From Gammaproteobacteria bacterium (lineage in GTDB: Bacteria > Pseudomonadota > Gammaproteobacteria > Chromatiales > Chromatiaceae), in contig JADWMH010000022.1 in the NCBI GenBank assembly GCA_015767355.1, positions 1 to 15,642 of the forward strand: a DNA stretch of 15,642 bases. The letters are read 5' to 3'. Every line of letters starts with the position of its first letter. The first letter of the stretch is position 1. A program made the translations under genes and the position numbers. The notes beneath the pieces were generated by a model. That model ran no database searches. It saw only the letters and a list, made by a program, of their open reading frames with translations, and had not been told where the DNA came from. Positions 1 through 6,866 of the stretch are shown here, in pieces.

Positions 1-90
1 AGCGTTATGTAACTCTTGCTGGAACGCAGAAGAGGGGCAACAGGGCAAGCAGGATCGGGAAGTTATTTTTGGACAACGACTAAGCCGGTT

Positions 91-164
91 GCGGGTGTAG
101 TTCAATGGTAGAACTGGAGCTTCCCAAGCTTCAAATGTGGGTTCGATCCCCATCACCCGCTCCA
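91..164 (+). tRNA. glyU: tRNA-Gly (anticodon CCC), CCA encoded
   Basis: This tRNA decodes GGG glycine codons. The cloverleaf can be folded by eye. The 7-bp acceptor stem pairs 91-97 with 154-160. The anticodon stem pairs 116-120 with 128-132 around the loop TTCCCAA, placing anticodon CCC at 123-125. The T stem pairs 137-141 with 149-153 around TTCGATC. The discriminator base is T161 and the CCA end at 162-164 is encoded in the DNA. The sequence is very like the E. coli glyU tRNA. It stands alone, 31 bp before tag. I see no repeat of its 3' end elsewhere in the window, so nothing suggests it has served as an integration site here. Confidence 0.97.
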
Positions 165-195
165 TATCCACGCTCTACCTGCCTTTGAGACCAAT

Positions 196-780
196 ATGCC
201 TATCACGCGATGCCAATGGGCCTGCGCCTCACCTCTGGAGCAGGAGTATCACGATACCGAGTGGGGCGTGCCGCTGCATGATGACCGAAAACTGTTTGAA
301 TTTCTGATTCTCGAAGGTGCACAGGCCGGACTCAGCTGGTCGACAATTCTCAACAAGCGTGAGGGTTACCGGGCGGCGTTCGACGATTTTGATGCGCTGA
401 AGATTGCCGCTTATGATGATACCAAACTCGAAGAGTTAATCAGCAATCCGGCAATTATCAGGAATCGCCTCAAAATTAATGCTGCCGTGACCAATGCGCG
501 CATCTACCTGGAGATCATGCAGCAGCCGGGCGGGTTTGATGAGTGGGTGTGGCAGTTTGTTGATGGCGAACCTCTACACAATCATTTCCACAAAGCGGAA
601 AATGTACCGGCTAATACGCCTCAATCGGATCTGATGGCCCGGGAGATGAAAAAGCGTGGTTTCAAATTTGTCGGCACCACCATCTGCTATGCCTTTATGC
701 AGGCAACAGGCATGGTGAATGATCACACTACGGACTGTTTTCGTTACCGGGAGATTGTGGGTTCGGAGGATGGCTCATAG
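196..780 (+). CDS. tag: DNA-3-methyladenine glycosylase I
   Basis: A base-excision repair enzyme that removes 3-methyladenine from alkylated DNA in the cytoplasm. The 194-residue product matches the usual length (E. coli Tag is 187). The opening Cys-x-Trp and Tyr-His-Asp-x-Glu-Trp-Gly motif is present, followed by LEGAQAGLSW (residues 39-48) and the block KKRGFKFVGTTICYAFMQ in the C-terminal third. The family's zinc ligands are visible as C6, H19, H177 and C181. E40 and W48 match E. coli E38 and W46 of the base-binding pocket. The start codon is ATG with only a weak purine-rich site upstream. It lies just downstream of tRNA-Gly and appears to be a single-gene unit. Identification rests on direct resemblance to the family and is secure. 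Confidence 0.96.
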   Translation: MPITRCQWACASPLEQEYHDTEWGVPLHDDRKLFEFLILEGAQAGLSWSTILNKREGYRAAFDDFDALKIAAYDDTKLEELISNPAIIRNRLKINAAVTNARIYLEIMQQPGGFDEWVWQFVDGEPLHNHFHKAENVPANTPQSDLMAREMKKRGFKFVGTTICYAFMQATGMVNDHTTDCFRYREIVGSEDGS

Positions 781-1006
781 GCAGTAATGACTGATGATTG
801 GGGATCTGGAAGATCTCACATCGAGTTTTCCAGGCAATACAGAATGTCGAAGCGGTCACCTGCTTTAACTGATGCAGCGATGCGCATTGCTGTCGCACTG
901 AGCCTTAAAGTTCAACGGTGGCGCCTGCTTCACAACCATAGACTTTTGGAGGGTTAGCAACTACTCTTTTAATGTATAGATCGGTCTTTAGCTGAGGAAT
1001 AGGGAG

Positions 1007-2048
1007 ATGCAGATCGATTTTCACCACGCCGCCACCTATGTCATCGCCCGTTATGCGGGATTTGGCCATCATGAGGCGGGCATCGTAGCTTATTGCGCAC
1101 AAGGCGCTGGATTACCGTCACTTCAATAAACTCGCCAGTCATTACGTGTGGATTCCCTTTCATTTTCTGCCGGGCAATGGTGGTAAACCCGCTGGAGAAA
1201 ATCCAGGCGGCAGCTTCATCGAGAAACTTATCTGTCGTCCTAACAGTTATGTGGCCAGGGATATGGTGCGCACCTGTATCCTGGAACGGGGCAAATTGTA
1301 CGGCTTGCACAGGCTGGGGATCACCATGCATGTCTATGCCGATACCTGGGCGCATCAGGGATTTGCCGGTGTGATCCACAAGGTGAATGACATACGCGCC
1401 CTGAATGAGCGGGGTGAAGAAGATTGTGATTTTCTCGAAAAAATGAAGGGCTTTTTTGGCGGGGTTTTCGATCGGGGTGCGAGCAAATTTGTCGGCGATG
1501 CTTTGCCACTGGGTCATGGCGCCGCTCTGAGTTGTCCTGACAAGCCCTTTCTCACATGGATGTACATGGACCACAAAGGGCGTGTGGTTGAGCGGAACAA
1601 TACTTCCGCTTTTGTCGAGGCAACCGAACAGATGTGCCGGGCCATGGATCGATACCGCGCCGCTGATCCGGACGCTGATGTTTCCGGTCTGCCATCGCAA
1701 GGCCGGGACAAAATCGAGGAGTTGTTGAGCTCCATCACCGGCGAGAACGGGGACGACCGTCATGAGAAGTGGATCGAAAAGATAGCTGGGGGGTATTTTG
1801 ATTTCCCGGCGGTCGAGTTGAATTACTGCGCCAAGGGAGTTGGCTCCTGGAAGTACCAGGCTCTCTCTACTCGCAGGTTCAAGGACAGGGCAAGTGACGT
1901 CTATCCCTACACCCCGTTGTTTTTGAATTGTGACTGGAAACTGTTCCACGACGCCCTCCAGGACCACCGCTTTTATGTCGTCCACAATCTCCTGCCTCGC
2001 TCGGTATTTGCGCCGCCTGACTCTGCAAATGAATTTTTACCCGCATAG
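1007..2048 (+). pseudogene. DUF6765-type protein gene, broken by an internal deletion
   Basis: The gene starts with ATG at 1007 after a purine-rich site (GAGGAATAGGGAG) and reads MQIDFHHAATYVIARYAGF... up to AYCAQ. It then runs into a stop at 1127-1129. The rest of the protein (AHKALDYRHFNKLASHYVW onward, including WIPFHFLPGN) continues in another frame to the stop at 2048. The two frames meet at GCGCACAA (1095-1102), which can be read as part of both, as if a segment between two copies of this short sequence was lost. From memory of the family, a stretch beginning Tyr-Val-Asp-Asp should follow AYCAQ and is absent here. The long second part keeps a His-x3-Asp-x3-His motif (codons at 1329, 1341 and 1353) in GITMHVYADTWAHQGF. 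The family function is unknown. A GTG at 1146 could begin a shortened protein of 300 residues, but it would lack the conserved N-terminus. Confidence 0.7.
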
Positions 2049-2070
2049 GCATGTGATTTCGGAGTATTAG

Positions 2071-2529
2071 ATGATGTTTAAATCCACTCACGAAATACTC
2101 GCATTCATCAATGGGCGCACCAGGCCGGATCTCTGGGAGAGAATCACAGGCATTCCAGAATTTGATCCGGAAAAGCACTCAGACGGCTGTAGCGGCGGCA
2201 TGTCCGACGGTTATGCCGAACTGCCGCAGGAGATCCGTGACCAAATCGGCGAAACGTTGCGCTGGAGGAAGTGCTGCGTCGTACATGACCGCGCCTATTA
2301 CTACGGTGGTTCTCGTGCGGAGAAACAGGCGGCCGACGAAGCCTTGAAGCGGTGCGTGGCCCGCATGTTCGGCGATGAGATCCTGGGTGTTTTGCTCGGG
2401 TCGGCGATGCAGTTTGCAGTTACCATTGGCGGATTGCCATATTTTGCAACATCCTACCGATGGGGCTACGGCGAGGATTTTCGTGGCACAGAAGCGCTCC
2501 CTGCGCACGCCGACAATAATAAGGCGTAG
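2071..2529 (+). CDS. Small protein with phospholipase A2-like His-Asp motif
   Basis: This 152-residue protein has no signal peptide that I can see. Its core is DGCSGGMS (residues 38-45) followed by WRKCCVVHDRAYYYGG (65-80), then an Asp at 89 and a Cys at 95. The Cys-Cys-x-x-His-Asp-x-x-Tyr string, with an upstream Gly-rich Cys loop, resembles the calcium loop and catalytic His-Asp helix of secreted phospholipase A2 enzymes. H72 and D73 would be the catalytic pair. C40, C68, C69 and C95 are the likely disulfide or structural cysteines. A hydrophobic segment at about 104-127 may associate with a membrane. GGAG at 2061-2064 gives a good ribosome site for the first of two adjacent ATGs. It follows the DUF6765 pseudogene by 22 bp and was probably co-transcribed with it. 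Phospholipase activity is an inference from the motif; overall similarity to known enzymes is low. Confidence 0.6.
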   Translation: MMFKSTHEILAFINGRTRPDLWERITGIPEFDPEKHSDGCSGGMSDGYAELPQEIRDQIGETLRWRKCCVVHDRAYYYGGSRAEKQAADEALKRCVARMFGDEILGVLLGSAMQFAVTIGGLPYFATSYRWGYGEDFRGTEALPAHADNNKA

Positions 2530-2679
2530 TGGCATGATCCGCTGATTCTTGACAATGCCAATATATGAACTATCGTTAAATCTATGTTTTAAAACAGTGA
2601 CTTAAATGCTACGGCTTGATTTTGATTTATGTCGAGTAAAAGAATGCCACTGCGGGGCGTGGGAATAACGGAGTGATAT

Positions 2680-3663
2680 TTATTGCAGCAGGGCCTGGTG
2701 CTTGCTCTTCTCCAGTCTTGCGCCGAAGGTGGAGACGATTTGTGAGGCTGCGCGGCTGGCAAGTTCACCGGCCTTCCGGTCACTCATACCGTGGGTGACA
2801 GCATAGAGAAAGGTGCCGGCAAACATGTCTCCTGCGCCGTTGGTGTCAACAGCCTGTGTAGCAACGGCATCGATGTTGATGCGCCCGTCGCCATTAATGA
2901 TCAATGCGCCCTTGCTGCCCAGAGTAACGACCAGTTTTTTTGCGATCTGGCGCAGCTCTTCGAGTGCCTCGTCAAGACTCTCCTTGCCGGTGTAAATTTG
3001 CGCCTCTTCCTCATTGCAAAACAGGATATCGACACCATCGCCGACTATCTCGCTGATGCCGTCACGAAAATAGGTCACCATCGAGGGGTCAGAGAATGTC
3101 ATAGCCGTCTTGACCTGATGTTCAGCAGCCATTTCGCGCGCCTTGCACACGGCTGCACGTGACAGATCTGATGTCACCAGGTAGCCTTCGATATAGAGAT
3201 ACTGCGACTCCTTGAGGTCCTCGAAGTGGAGTTCGTTGACGGAAAAATCGGTCGTAATGCCGAGAAAGGTGTTCATGGTGCGTTCGGCATCCGGTGTTAC
3301 CATCACCATGCACTTGCCGGTCATTCCCTCTTTTTTCACCTGGTCCAGACGGGTCTTGACACCGGCCGCATGCAGGTCGTGCATGTAGAACTGGCCTTGT
3401 TCATCATCACCCACCTTGCAGGCATAGAATGTATTGCCGCCGAACTGGCTGATAGCGACCATGGTGTTGGCCGCCGAACCGCCGCCGGCGCGTTTTTTGA
3501 GGCCGAACTTCTGTTTCAGATCATCCAGCAGTTGAAGATGCGTCTCATCGTCGATCAGCGTCATCACCCTTTTTTCGATCTGCTGCTGATTTAAAAATTC
3601 GTCGCTGACTTCAAACTCTTTATCGACCAGCGCATTGCCGATGCCGTAGACATGGTATTTCAT
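2680..3663 (-). CDS. PfkB-family sugar/nucleoside kinase, adenosine-kinase-like
   Basis: An ATP-dependent kinase of the ribokinase (PfkB) fold, likely acting on adenosine or another ribose-containing substrate. The 327-residue protein has the N-terminal YGIGNALVD strand and turn typical of adenosine-kinase-like members. It also has the Gly-rich substrate loop GGGSAAN (60-66), the NEEE element (217-220) binding metal and phosphate, VTLGSKGA (246-253) and the C-terminal signature DTNGAGDMFAG (273-283), in which D279 is the catalytic base. No key residue is missing. No strong Shine-Dalgarno precedes the ATG. Upstream in its own direction lies a 169-bp inverted-repeat element separating it from folK, so it may have its own promoter. 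The exact substrate cannot be decided from sequence; close relatives are usually annotated as adenosine kinase. Confidence 0.88.
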   Translation of the reverse strand: MKYHVYGIGNALVDKEFEVSDEFLNQQQIEKRVMTLIDDETHLQLLDDLKQKFGLKKRAGGGSAANTMVAISQFGGNTFYACKVGDDEQGQFYMHDLHAAGVKTRLDQVKKEGMTGKCMVMVTPDAERTMNTFLGITTDFSVNELHFEDLKESQYLYIEGYLVTSDLSRAAVCKAREMAAEHQVKTAMTFSDPSMVTYFRDGISEIVGDGVDILFCNEEEAQIYTGKESLDEALEELRQIAKKLVVTLGSKGALIINGDGRINIDAVATQAVDTNGAGDMFAGTFLYAVTHGMSDRKAGELASRAASQIVSTFGARLEKSKHQALLQ

Positions 3664-3777
3664 TTGAGGGTTGTTTTCGAGGAGTAATGTAACCGCGCAT
3701 TTTAGCTGAAATCAGGAAGGATGTCCGAGAGTTTTGTAACTTTGTAATTTCTCAAATAGCCCCCTTGCTCGTATCTG

Positions 3778-3946
3778 CATAGGATGTGTCGAGGTACGAG
3801 GCGCATCGACCATATTTGATGCGCTTCGCCTACACGGACGTAGGTGAGGGGCGTTAGCAGGCCGTTCCTGCGCATCCTGCGCTCACGGCATTTGTACGTC
3901 CGTGTACGGCAGATGCGGAAGCTTCGCAAGCTCAACACATCCTATG
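3778..3946. repeat. Structured inverted-repeat element, 169 bp (MITE-like)
   Basis: The element begins CATAGGATGTG (3778-3788) and ends with its reverse complement CACATCCTATG (3936-3946). Inside are two further inverted repeats: GCGCATC at 3801-3807 with GATGCGC at 3818-3824, and a perfect 12-bp pair TACACGGACGTA (3831-3842) with TACGTCCGTGTA (3895-3906). It codes for nothing convincing. It sits in the gap downstream of folK and upstream of the PfkB kinase. The outer 26 bases of its right arm (3921-3946) are found again, in the other orientation, at 15613-15638. It resembles a non-autonomous mobile element or REP-like repeat; no target duplication is evident. Confidence 0.75.
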
Positions 3947-3964
3947 GGCTGTTGAGGATTTGCT

Positions 3965-4468
3965 TCAGCACTCTTTGTTGAGAAAATCAGAGCTGATCTT
4001 CTTCATATGCGGTGGTTTGGGAGAAAACTCCAGCCAGTGCTGCAGGTAGCTTTTTGCTGTGAGCGGATGGAGTTGCTGCGGGGCGATATCGGCGAGCGGT
4101 TTCAGCACGAAGGCGTAGTCAAGAATATCCTCTCTGGGGAGCTCTTTTCCACTCACCGATATGACCTGGTCGCCGTAGGTGAGCAGGTCGATATCGATGC
4201 TTCGGGAGCTGAATTTCTGCTCTCCGCGTATGCGTCCAAGATCATCCTCGATGCGGTAGAGGAGGGCGATCAACTCTTCGGCACTCTGTTCGGTTTCAAA
4301 ACCCGCGATCAGGTTGTAGAAGTCAGGCCCGCTGAAACCCTCGGCATCCGATTCGTAGACCGGTGAGACCTGCGCCTCGCCCAGGAGTTCGCCGAGCCGG
4401 CGCATCGCCATGCAGAGATGGTGTTTTCTCCGCTGGTTGCTGCCCAGGCTTAACCAGATCTGTGGCAT
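3965..4468 (-). CDS. folK: 2-amino-4-hydroxy-6-hydroxymethyldihydropteridine pyrophosphokinase
   Basis: Transfers pyrophosphate from ATP to 6-hydroxymethyl-7,8-dihydropterin, the step before dihydropteroate synthase in folate synthesis; cytoplasmic. The 167-residue protein has the standard length. SLGSN lies at the N-terminus and YESDAEGFSGPDFYNL is the pterin-binding region. GRIRGEQKFSSRSIDIDLL carries the acidic Asp-x-Asp pair that binds magnesium, and LPREDILDYAFVLKPLADIAP is the C-terminal signature. It starts 9 bp after the stop of the upstream NDUFA9-like gene on the same strand and has no strong Shine-Dalgarno, so translational coupling is likely. It is not near other folate genes in this window. 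Confidence 0.96.
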   Translation of the reverse strand: MPQIWLSLGSNQRRKHHLCMAMRRLGELLGEAQVSPVYESDAEGFSGPDFYNLIAGFETEQSAEELIALLYRIEDDLGRIRGEQKFSSRSIDIDLLTYGDQVISVSGKELPREDILDYAFVLKPLADIAPQQLHPLTAKSYLQHWLEFSPKPPHMKKISSDFLNKEC

Positions 4469-4477
4469 CTTCAGGGG

Positions 4478-5380
4478 CTAACCGAACATTCGTGGAACGA
4501 TGGCATCCATATCGGTTGCCGTGATACCAAGCTGTTGCAGACCATTGTGTGTGCAGACAGAGGGCTGCTGCAGTGAATTGTAGTTATCCATAGTGAAGGG
4601 CTTGCCGGGCATCACGCCGAGAATTTTTGCCTGCAGACGCGACATGGCATCTCCCAGTGCGATGACGTTTTTATGAGTTCCTTTGATTTGTGCAATATAT
4701 TCCACGATTTCGCGTAGCGTCAATGTACGCGGACCACATAGCTCGTAACTCTTGCCAAAGGTGGATGCATCCGACAGCGTCTTGAGGAAGGCTGCCGTCA
4801 CATCGCCCACATAGACCGGAGAAAATTTTGCGTCTGCACAGGCTAGCGGCAGGGGACCGGGTATCATCAACAGTTGTGCAAAGCGGTTCATGAAGCTGTC
4901 ATTGTCGCCAAAGATGACCGAAGGACGGAAAGTTGTCACCCTGACCGCCCCGGAGTTCTGCACAAGCATAAGGTTTTCACCCTTGCCTTTGCTTTTCAGA
5001 TAGTTGCTGACACCATCGGTCTCGTCTGCATTCAATGCGCTCATGTGCAACAGCCGTTTGACTCCGCTTTGCTGTGCGGCTTCCATGATCTTTTTTGGCG
5101 CCTCGACATGGATCTCCTCAAAGCTGCAGTTGCTGCTTTCGTTGAGAATGCCCAGCAGATTGATGACTGCGTCACAGCCGTCGAAATGGTGCTTGAGTGA
5201 TTCAACCTCAAGATTTTCGAGCATTGTCAGTTCACAGCCCTGCTGTACTTCGAGGCTTCGGTAGCGGTGAGGACGGCGTGCCGGTATACGGCATGCGATA
5301 CCTGCATTGGCCAGTTTGGGAATTAGATGGTGGCCGACAAAACCGGTGCCGCCAATGATGCATACTTTATGAATTTTCAT
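4478..5380 (-). CDS. NAD(P)-binding SDR protein, complex I NDUFA9-like family
   Basis: An atypical short-chain dehydrogenase with an N-terminal Rossmann fold: KVCIIGGTGFVGHHL gives the Gly-x-x-Gly-x-x-Gly nucleotide loop. Next come GCDAVINLLGIL, the family block LLHMSALNADE and a Tyr-Leu-Lys-Ser-Lys segment in the place of the usual Tyr-x-x-x-Lys. FRPSVIFG, SPVYVGDV and YELCGPRTLTLREIV follow. This pattern is that of bacterial proteins annotated as complex I NDUFA9 subunit family or sugar-epimerase-like. The substrate is unknown. I chose the ATG at 5380 because the Rossmann strand begins there; the GTG at 5434 would add 18 poorly motivated residues and nearly abut the divergent gene. The Shine-Dalgarno is poor: GGGAG sits about 13 bases upstream. 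Likely co-transcribed with folK. Confidence 0.85.
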   Translation of the reverse strand: MKIHKVCIIGGTGFVGHHLIPKLANAGIACRIPARRPHRYRSLEVQQGCELTMLENLEVESLKHHFDGCDAVINLLGILNESSNCSFEEIHVEAPKKIMEAAQQSGVKRLLHMSALNADETDGVSNYLKSKGKGENLMLVQNSGAVRVTTFRPSVIFGDNDSFMNRFAQLLMIPGPLPLACADAKFSPVYVGDVTAAFLKTLSDASTFGKSYELCGPRTLTLREIVEYIAQIKGTHKNVIALGDAMSRLQAKILGVMPGKPFTMDNYNSLQQPSVCTHNGLQQLGITATDMDAIVPRMFG

Positions 5381-5458
5381 GACTGAGTGTTCACTCCCGT
5401 TGATTCTGCATGTACGATAAACAGATTCTTTCACCGTGACAACTGATACAACAAAAAA

Positions 5459-6262
5459 ATGGAATTAACTCTGCTTGCCGGCAACTTTCCAGCTTATCTG
5501 ATCACTGGCGCCATTGCCGGGATCATGGCCGGTATGCTGGGTGTTGGCGGCGGATTGGTAATCGTACCGGTGCTGGTGTGGCTGTTTCGCCAGCAGGGCA
5601 TGGATGAGTCCGTAGTAATGCACGTAGCCGTTGGTTCATCACTGGCAACCATTATCGTGACCTCGATTGGCGCCATTCAGGCGCATCAGCGGCGAGGAGC
5701 TGTGTTGTGGGAGCAGGTGAGGGCGCTGACACCAGGTATACTTGCCGGAGCGCTGCTGGGCGCCGCAGTAGCCGAGCAGCTGCCGACTCCCTGGCTGCAG
5801 CGGCTGTTTGCAATCTTTGTCATCGTTGTTGGTCTGCGCATGGCGATGAATGCATCGGCGCAAGCACAACGGCACATGCCTGGTTCAGCCAAATCGCTGT
5901 TTGCCGGCGGTGTTATTGGCGCCATTTCATCTATTGTTGGTATCGGAGGGGGTTCGCTGACTGTGCCCTGGTTAAGCTGGCATCGTATTCCAATGGTGAA
6001 TGCTGTGGCGACTTCCAGCGCCTGTGGTCTGCCGATTGCACTCGCCGGAGCCATTGGATTCGCCTGGACCGGATGGGGTAAAAGCGCCTTGCCTGAGTTT
6101 TCAACAGGTTATCTCTACTGGCCGGCTATCGCTGGAATCGTTGTCAGCAGTTATCTGCTGACTCCCCTGGGGGCAAAGCTTGCACATCAGCTACCTGTCG
6201 CCGTACTGCGGCGGGTTTTTGCGTTTTTGCTTCTTATCATAGGTCTCCGGCTTCTCTTTTGA
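5459..6262 (+). CDS. TauE/SafE (sulfite exporter) family membrane permease
   Basis: An inner-membrane transporter of the TauE/SafE family, whose members move sulfite, sulfonates or other small organic anions. The 267-residue protein is almost wholly hydrophobic, with about eight transmembrane segments arranged as two related halves. The family's repeated Gly-rich motif appears twice: GIMAGMLGVGGGLVIVPVL near residues 21-39, and GAISSIVGIGGGSLTVPWL near residues 153-171. The substrate cannot be told from sequence. No clear Shine-Dalgarno precedes the ATG; a run of A residues is there instead. It is divergent from the NDUFA9-like gene, with a 78-bp gap that must hold both promoters. Its last 72 bases overlap, antisense, the end of the next gene. 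Confidence 0.92.
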   Translation: MELTLLAGNFPAYLITGAIAGIMAGMLGVGGGLVIVPVLVWLFRQQGMDESVVMHVAVGSSLATIIVTSIGAIQAHQRRGAVLWEQVRALTPGILAGALLGAAVAEQLPTPWLQRLFAIFVIVVGLRMAMNASAQAQRHMPGSAKSLFAGGVIGAISSIVGIGGGSLTVPWLSWHRIPMVNAVATSSACGLPIALAGAIGFAWTGWGKSALPEFSTGYLYWPAIAGIVVSSYLLTPLGAKLAHQLPVAVLRRVFAFLLLIIGLRLLF

Positions 6263-6784
6263 ACCGGGGCGCCTGGATTTCCTGGCATCCGAGCGGGATG
6301 GAAAGCTGGTGCGTTGATACAGGTAGAGCGTACCGTTGCTGTCGCGCAGCGCCAGCAAGTCCCCCCTGAGCCCATATTCAAAGCGGGAAATCTCACCGCT
6401 TTGAGGAATGCCGACATAGATCAGATGTTTTCCAACCAGCAGACGCGCATCGTTGTATTCACCCTGATTATAGAAGCGCACCCAGCCATCCATGATCCAC
6501 AGGCCATCACCTGATTTACCTGTCCAGCGGCCCTCCACACGCAGTTCCGGTGCGATGGGCTTGGCGCCAAGAACAGATTCAAACGGATAGTTCTCATCAC
6601 CGAAGGGGGATTCGATCGACCTGTAATATCGGCGTGTACTTCCGTCCTTGAGGGTTTCCCGGGGGCGCATAGCATCAAGCATCGTCTGCATTCCGGTGAC
6701 GAACGGGGATTCTATGGTCCGGTACTCCGCTTCTGCAGCATTGCTGACGAGAAGCAGCGACAAGAGGGCAAATGTTGTTTTCAT
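6191..6784 (-). CDS. Exported hypothetical protein with YRxIESPF repeat
   Basis: I do not recognise the family. The 197-residue product begins with a clear signal peptide (MKTTFALLSLLLVSNAAEA), so it is probably periplasmic. The motif YRTIESPF at 21-28 recurs as YRSIESPF at 54-61. A beta-rich domain follows at about 84-160 (EGRWTGKSGDGLWIMDGW ... GTLYLYQR), with alternating hydrophobic and polar residues suggesting a small barrel or sandwich. The last 35 residues are highly basic and polar (KKQKRKNPP). The ATG at 6784 is preferred over the GTG at 6796 because it starts the signal peptide directly and has GGAA upstream. Its 3' end overlaps the end of the TauE gene by 72 bp on the opposite strand. 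It lies downstream of slt with an 82-bp gap and may be co-transcribed with it. Confidence 0.75.
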   Translation of the reverse strand: MKTTFALLSLLLVSNAAEAEYRTIESPFVTGMQTMLDAMRPRETLKDGSTRRYYRSIESPFGDENYPFESVLGAKPIAPELRVEGRWTGKSGDGLWIMDGWVRFYNQGEYNDARLLVGKHLIYVGIPQSGEISRFEYGLRGDLLALRDSNGTLYLYQRTSFPSRSDARKSRRPGSKEKPETYDKKQKRKNPPQYGDR

Positions 6785-6866
6785 CAGGTTCCGCACGTCA
6801 TATCATCGAATTCCATGAATACAATAGATGCTTTATTGAGAGATGTACAGATGCATTTTTTTCATC

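Noticed and set aside
1..90. Possible C-terminal end of an upstream gene (an open frame ending at 81-83)
   Set aside because: Only about 26 codons are visible and they match nothing I recognise; chance is as likely.
91..164. tRNA-Gly as an integration site for a mobile island
   Set aside because: The tRNA is intact but no repeat of its 3' end and no integrase gene is visible in the window.
1041..1985. 314-codon open frame on the minus strand opposite the DUF6765 gene
   Set aside because: The plus strand carries the recognisable family sequence; the antisense product has no motif or sensible start context.
2549..2575. TTGACA-like promoter reading rightward after the PLA2-like gene
   Set aside because: The spacing to any TATAAT-like box is poor and no plus-strand gene follows.
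3702..3938. 78-codon open frame on the minus strand between folK and the kinase gene
   Set aside because: It falls almost entirely in the structured inverted-repeat element and is rich in Arg and Cys without any motif.
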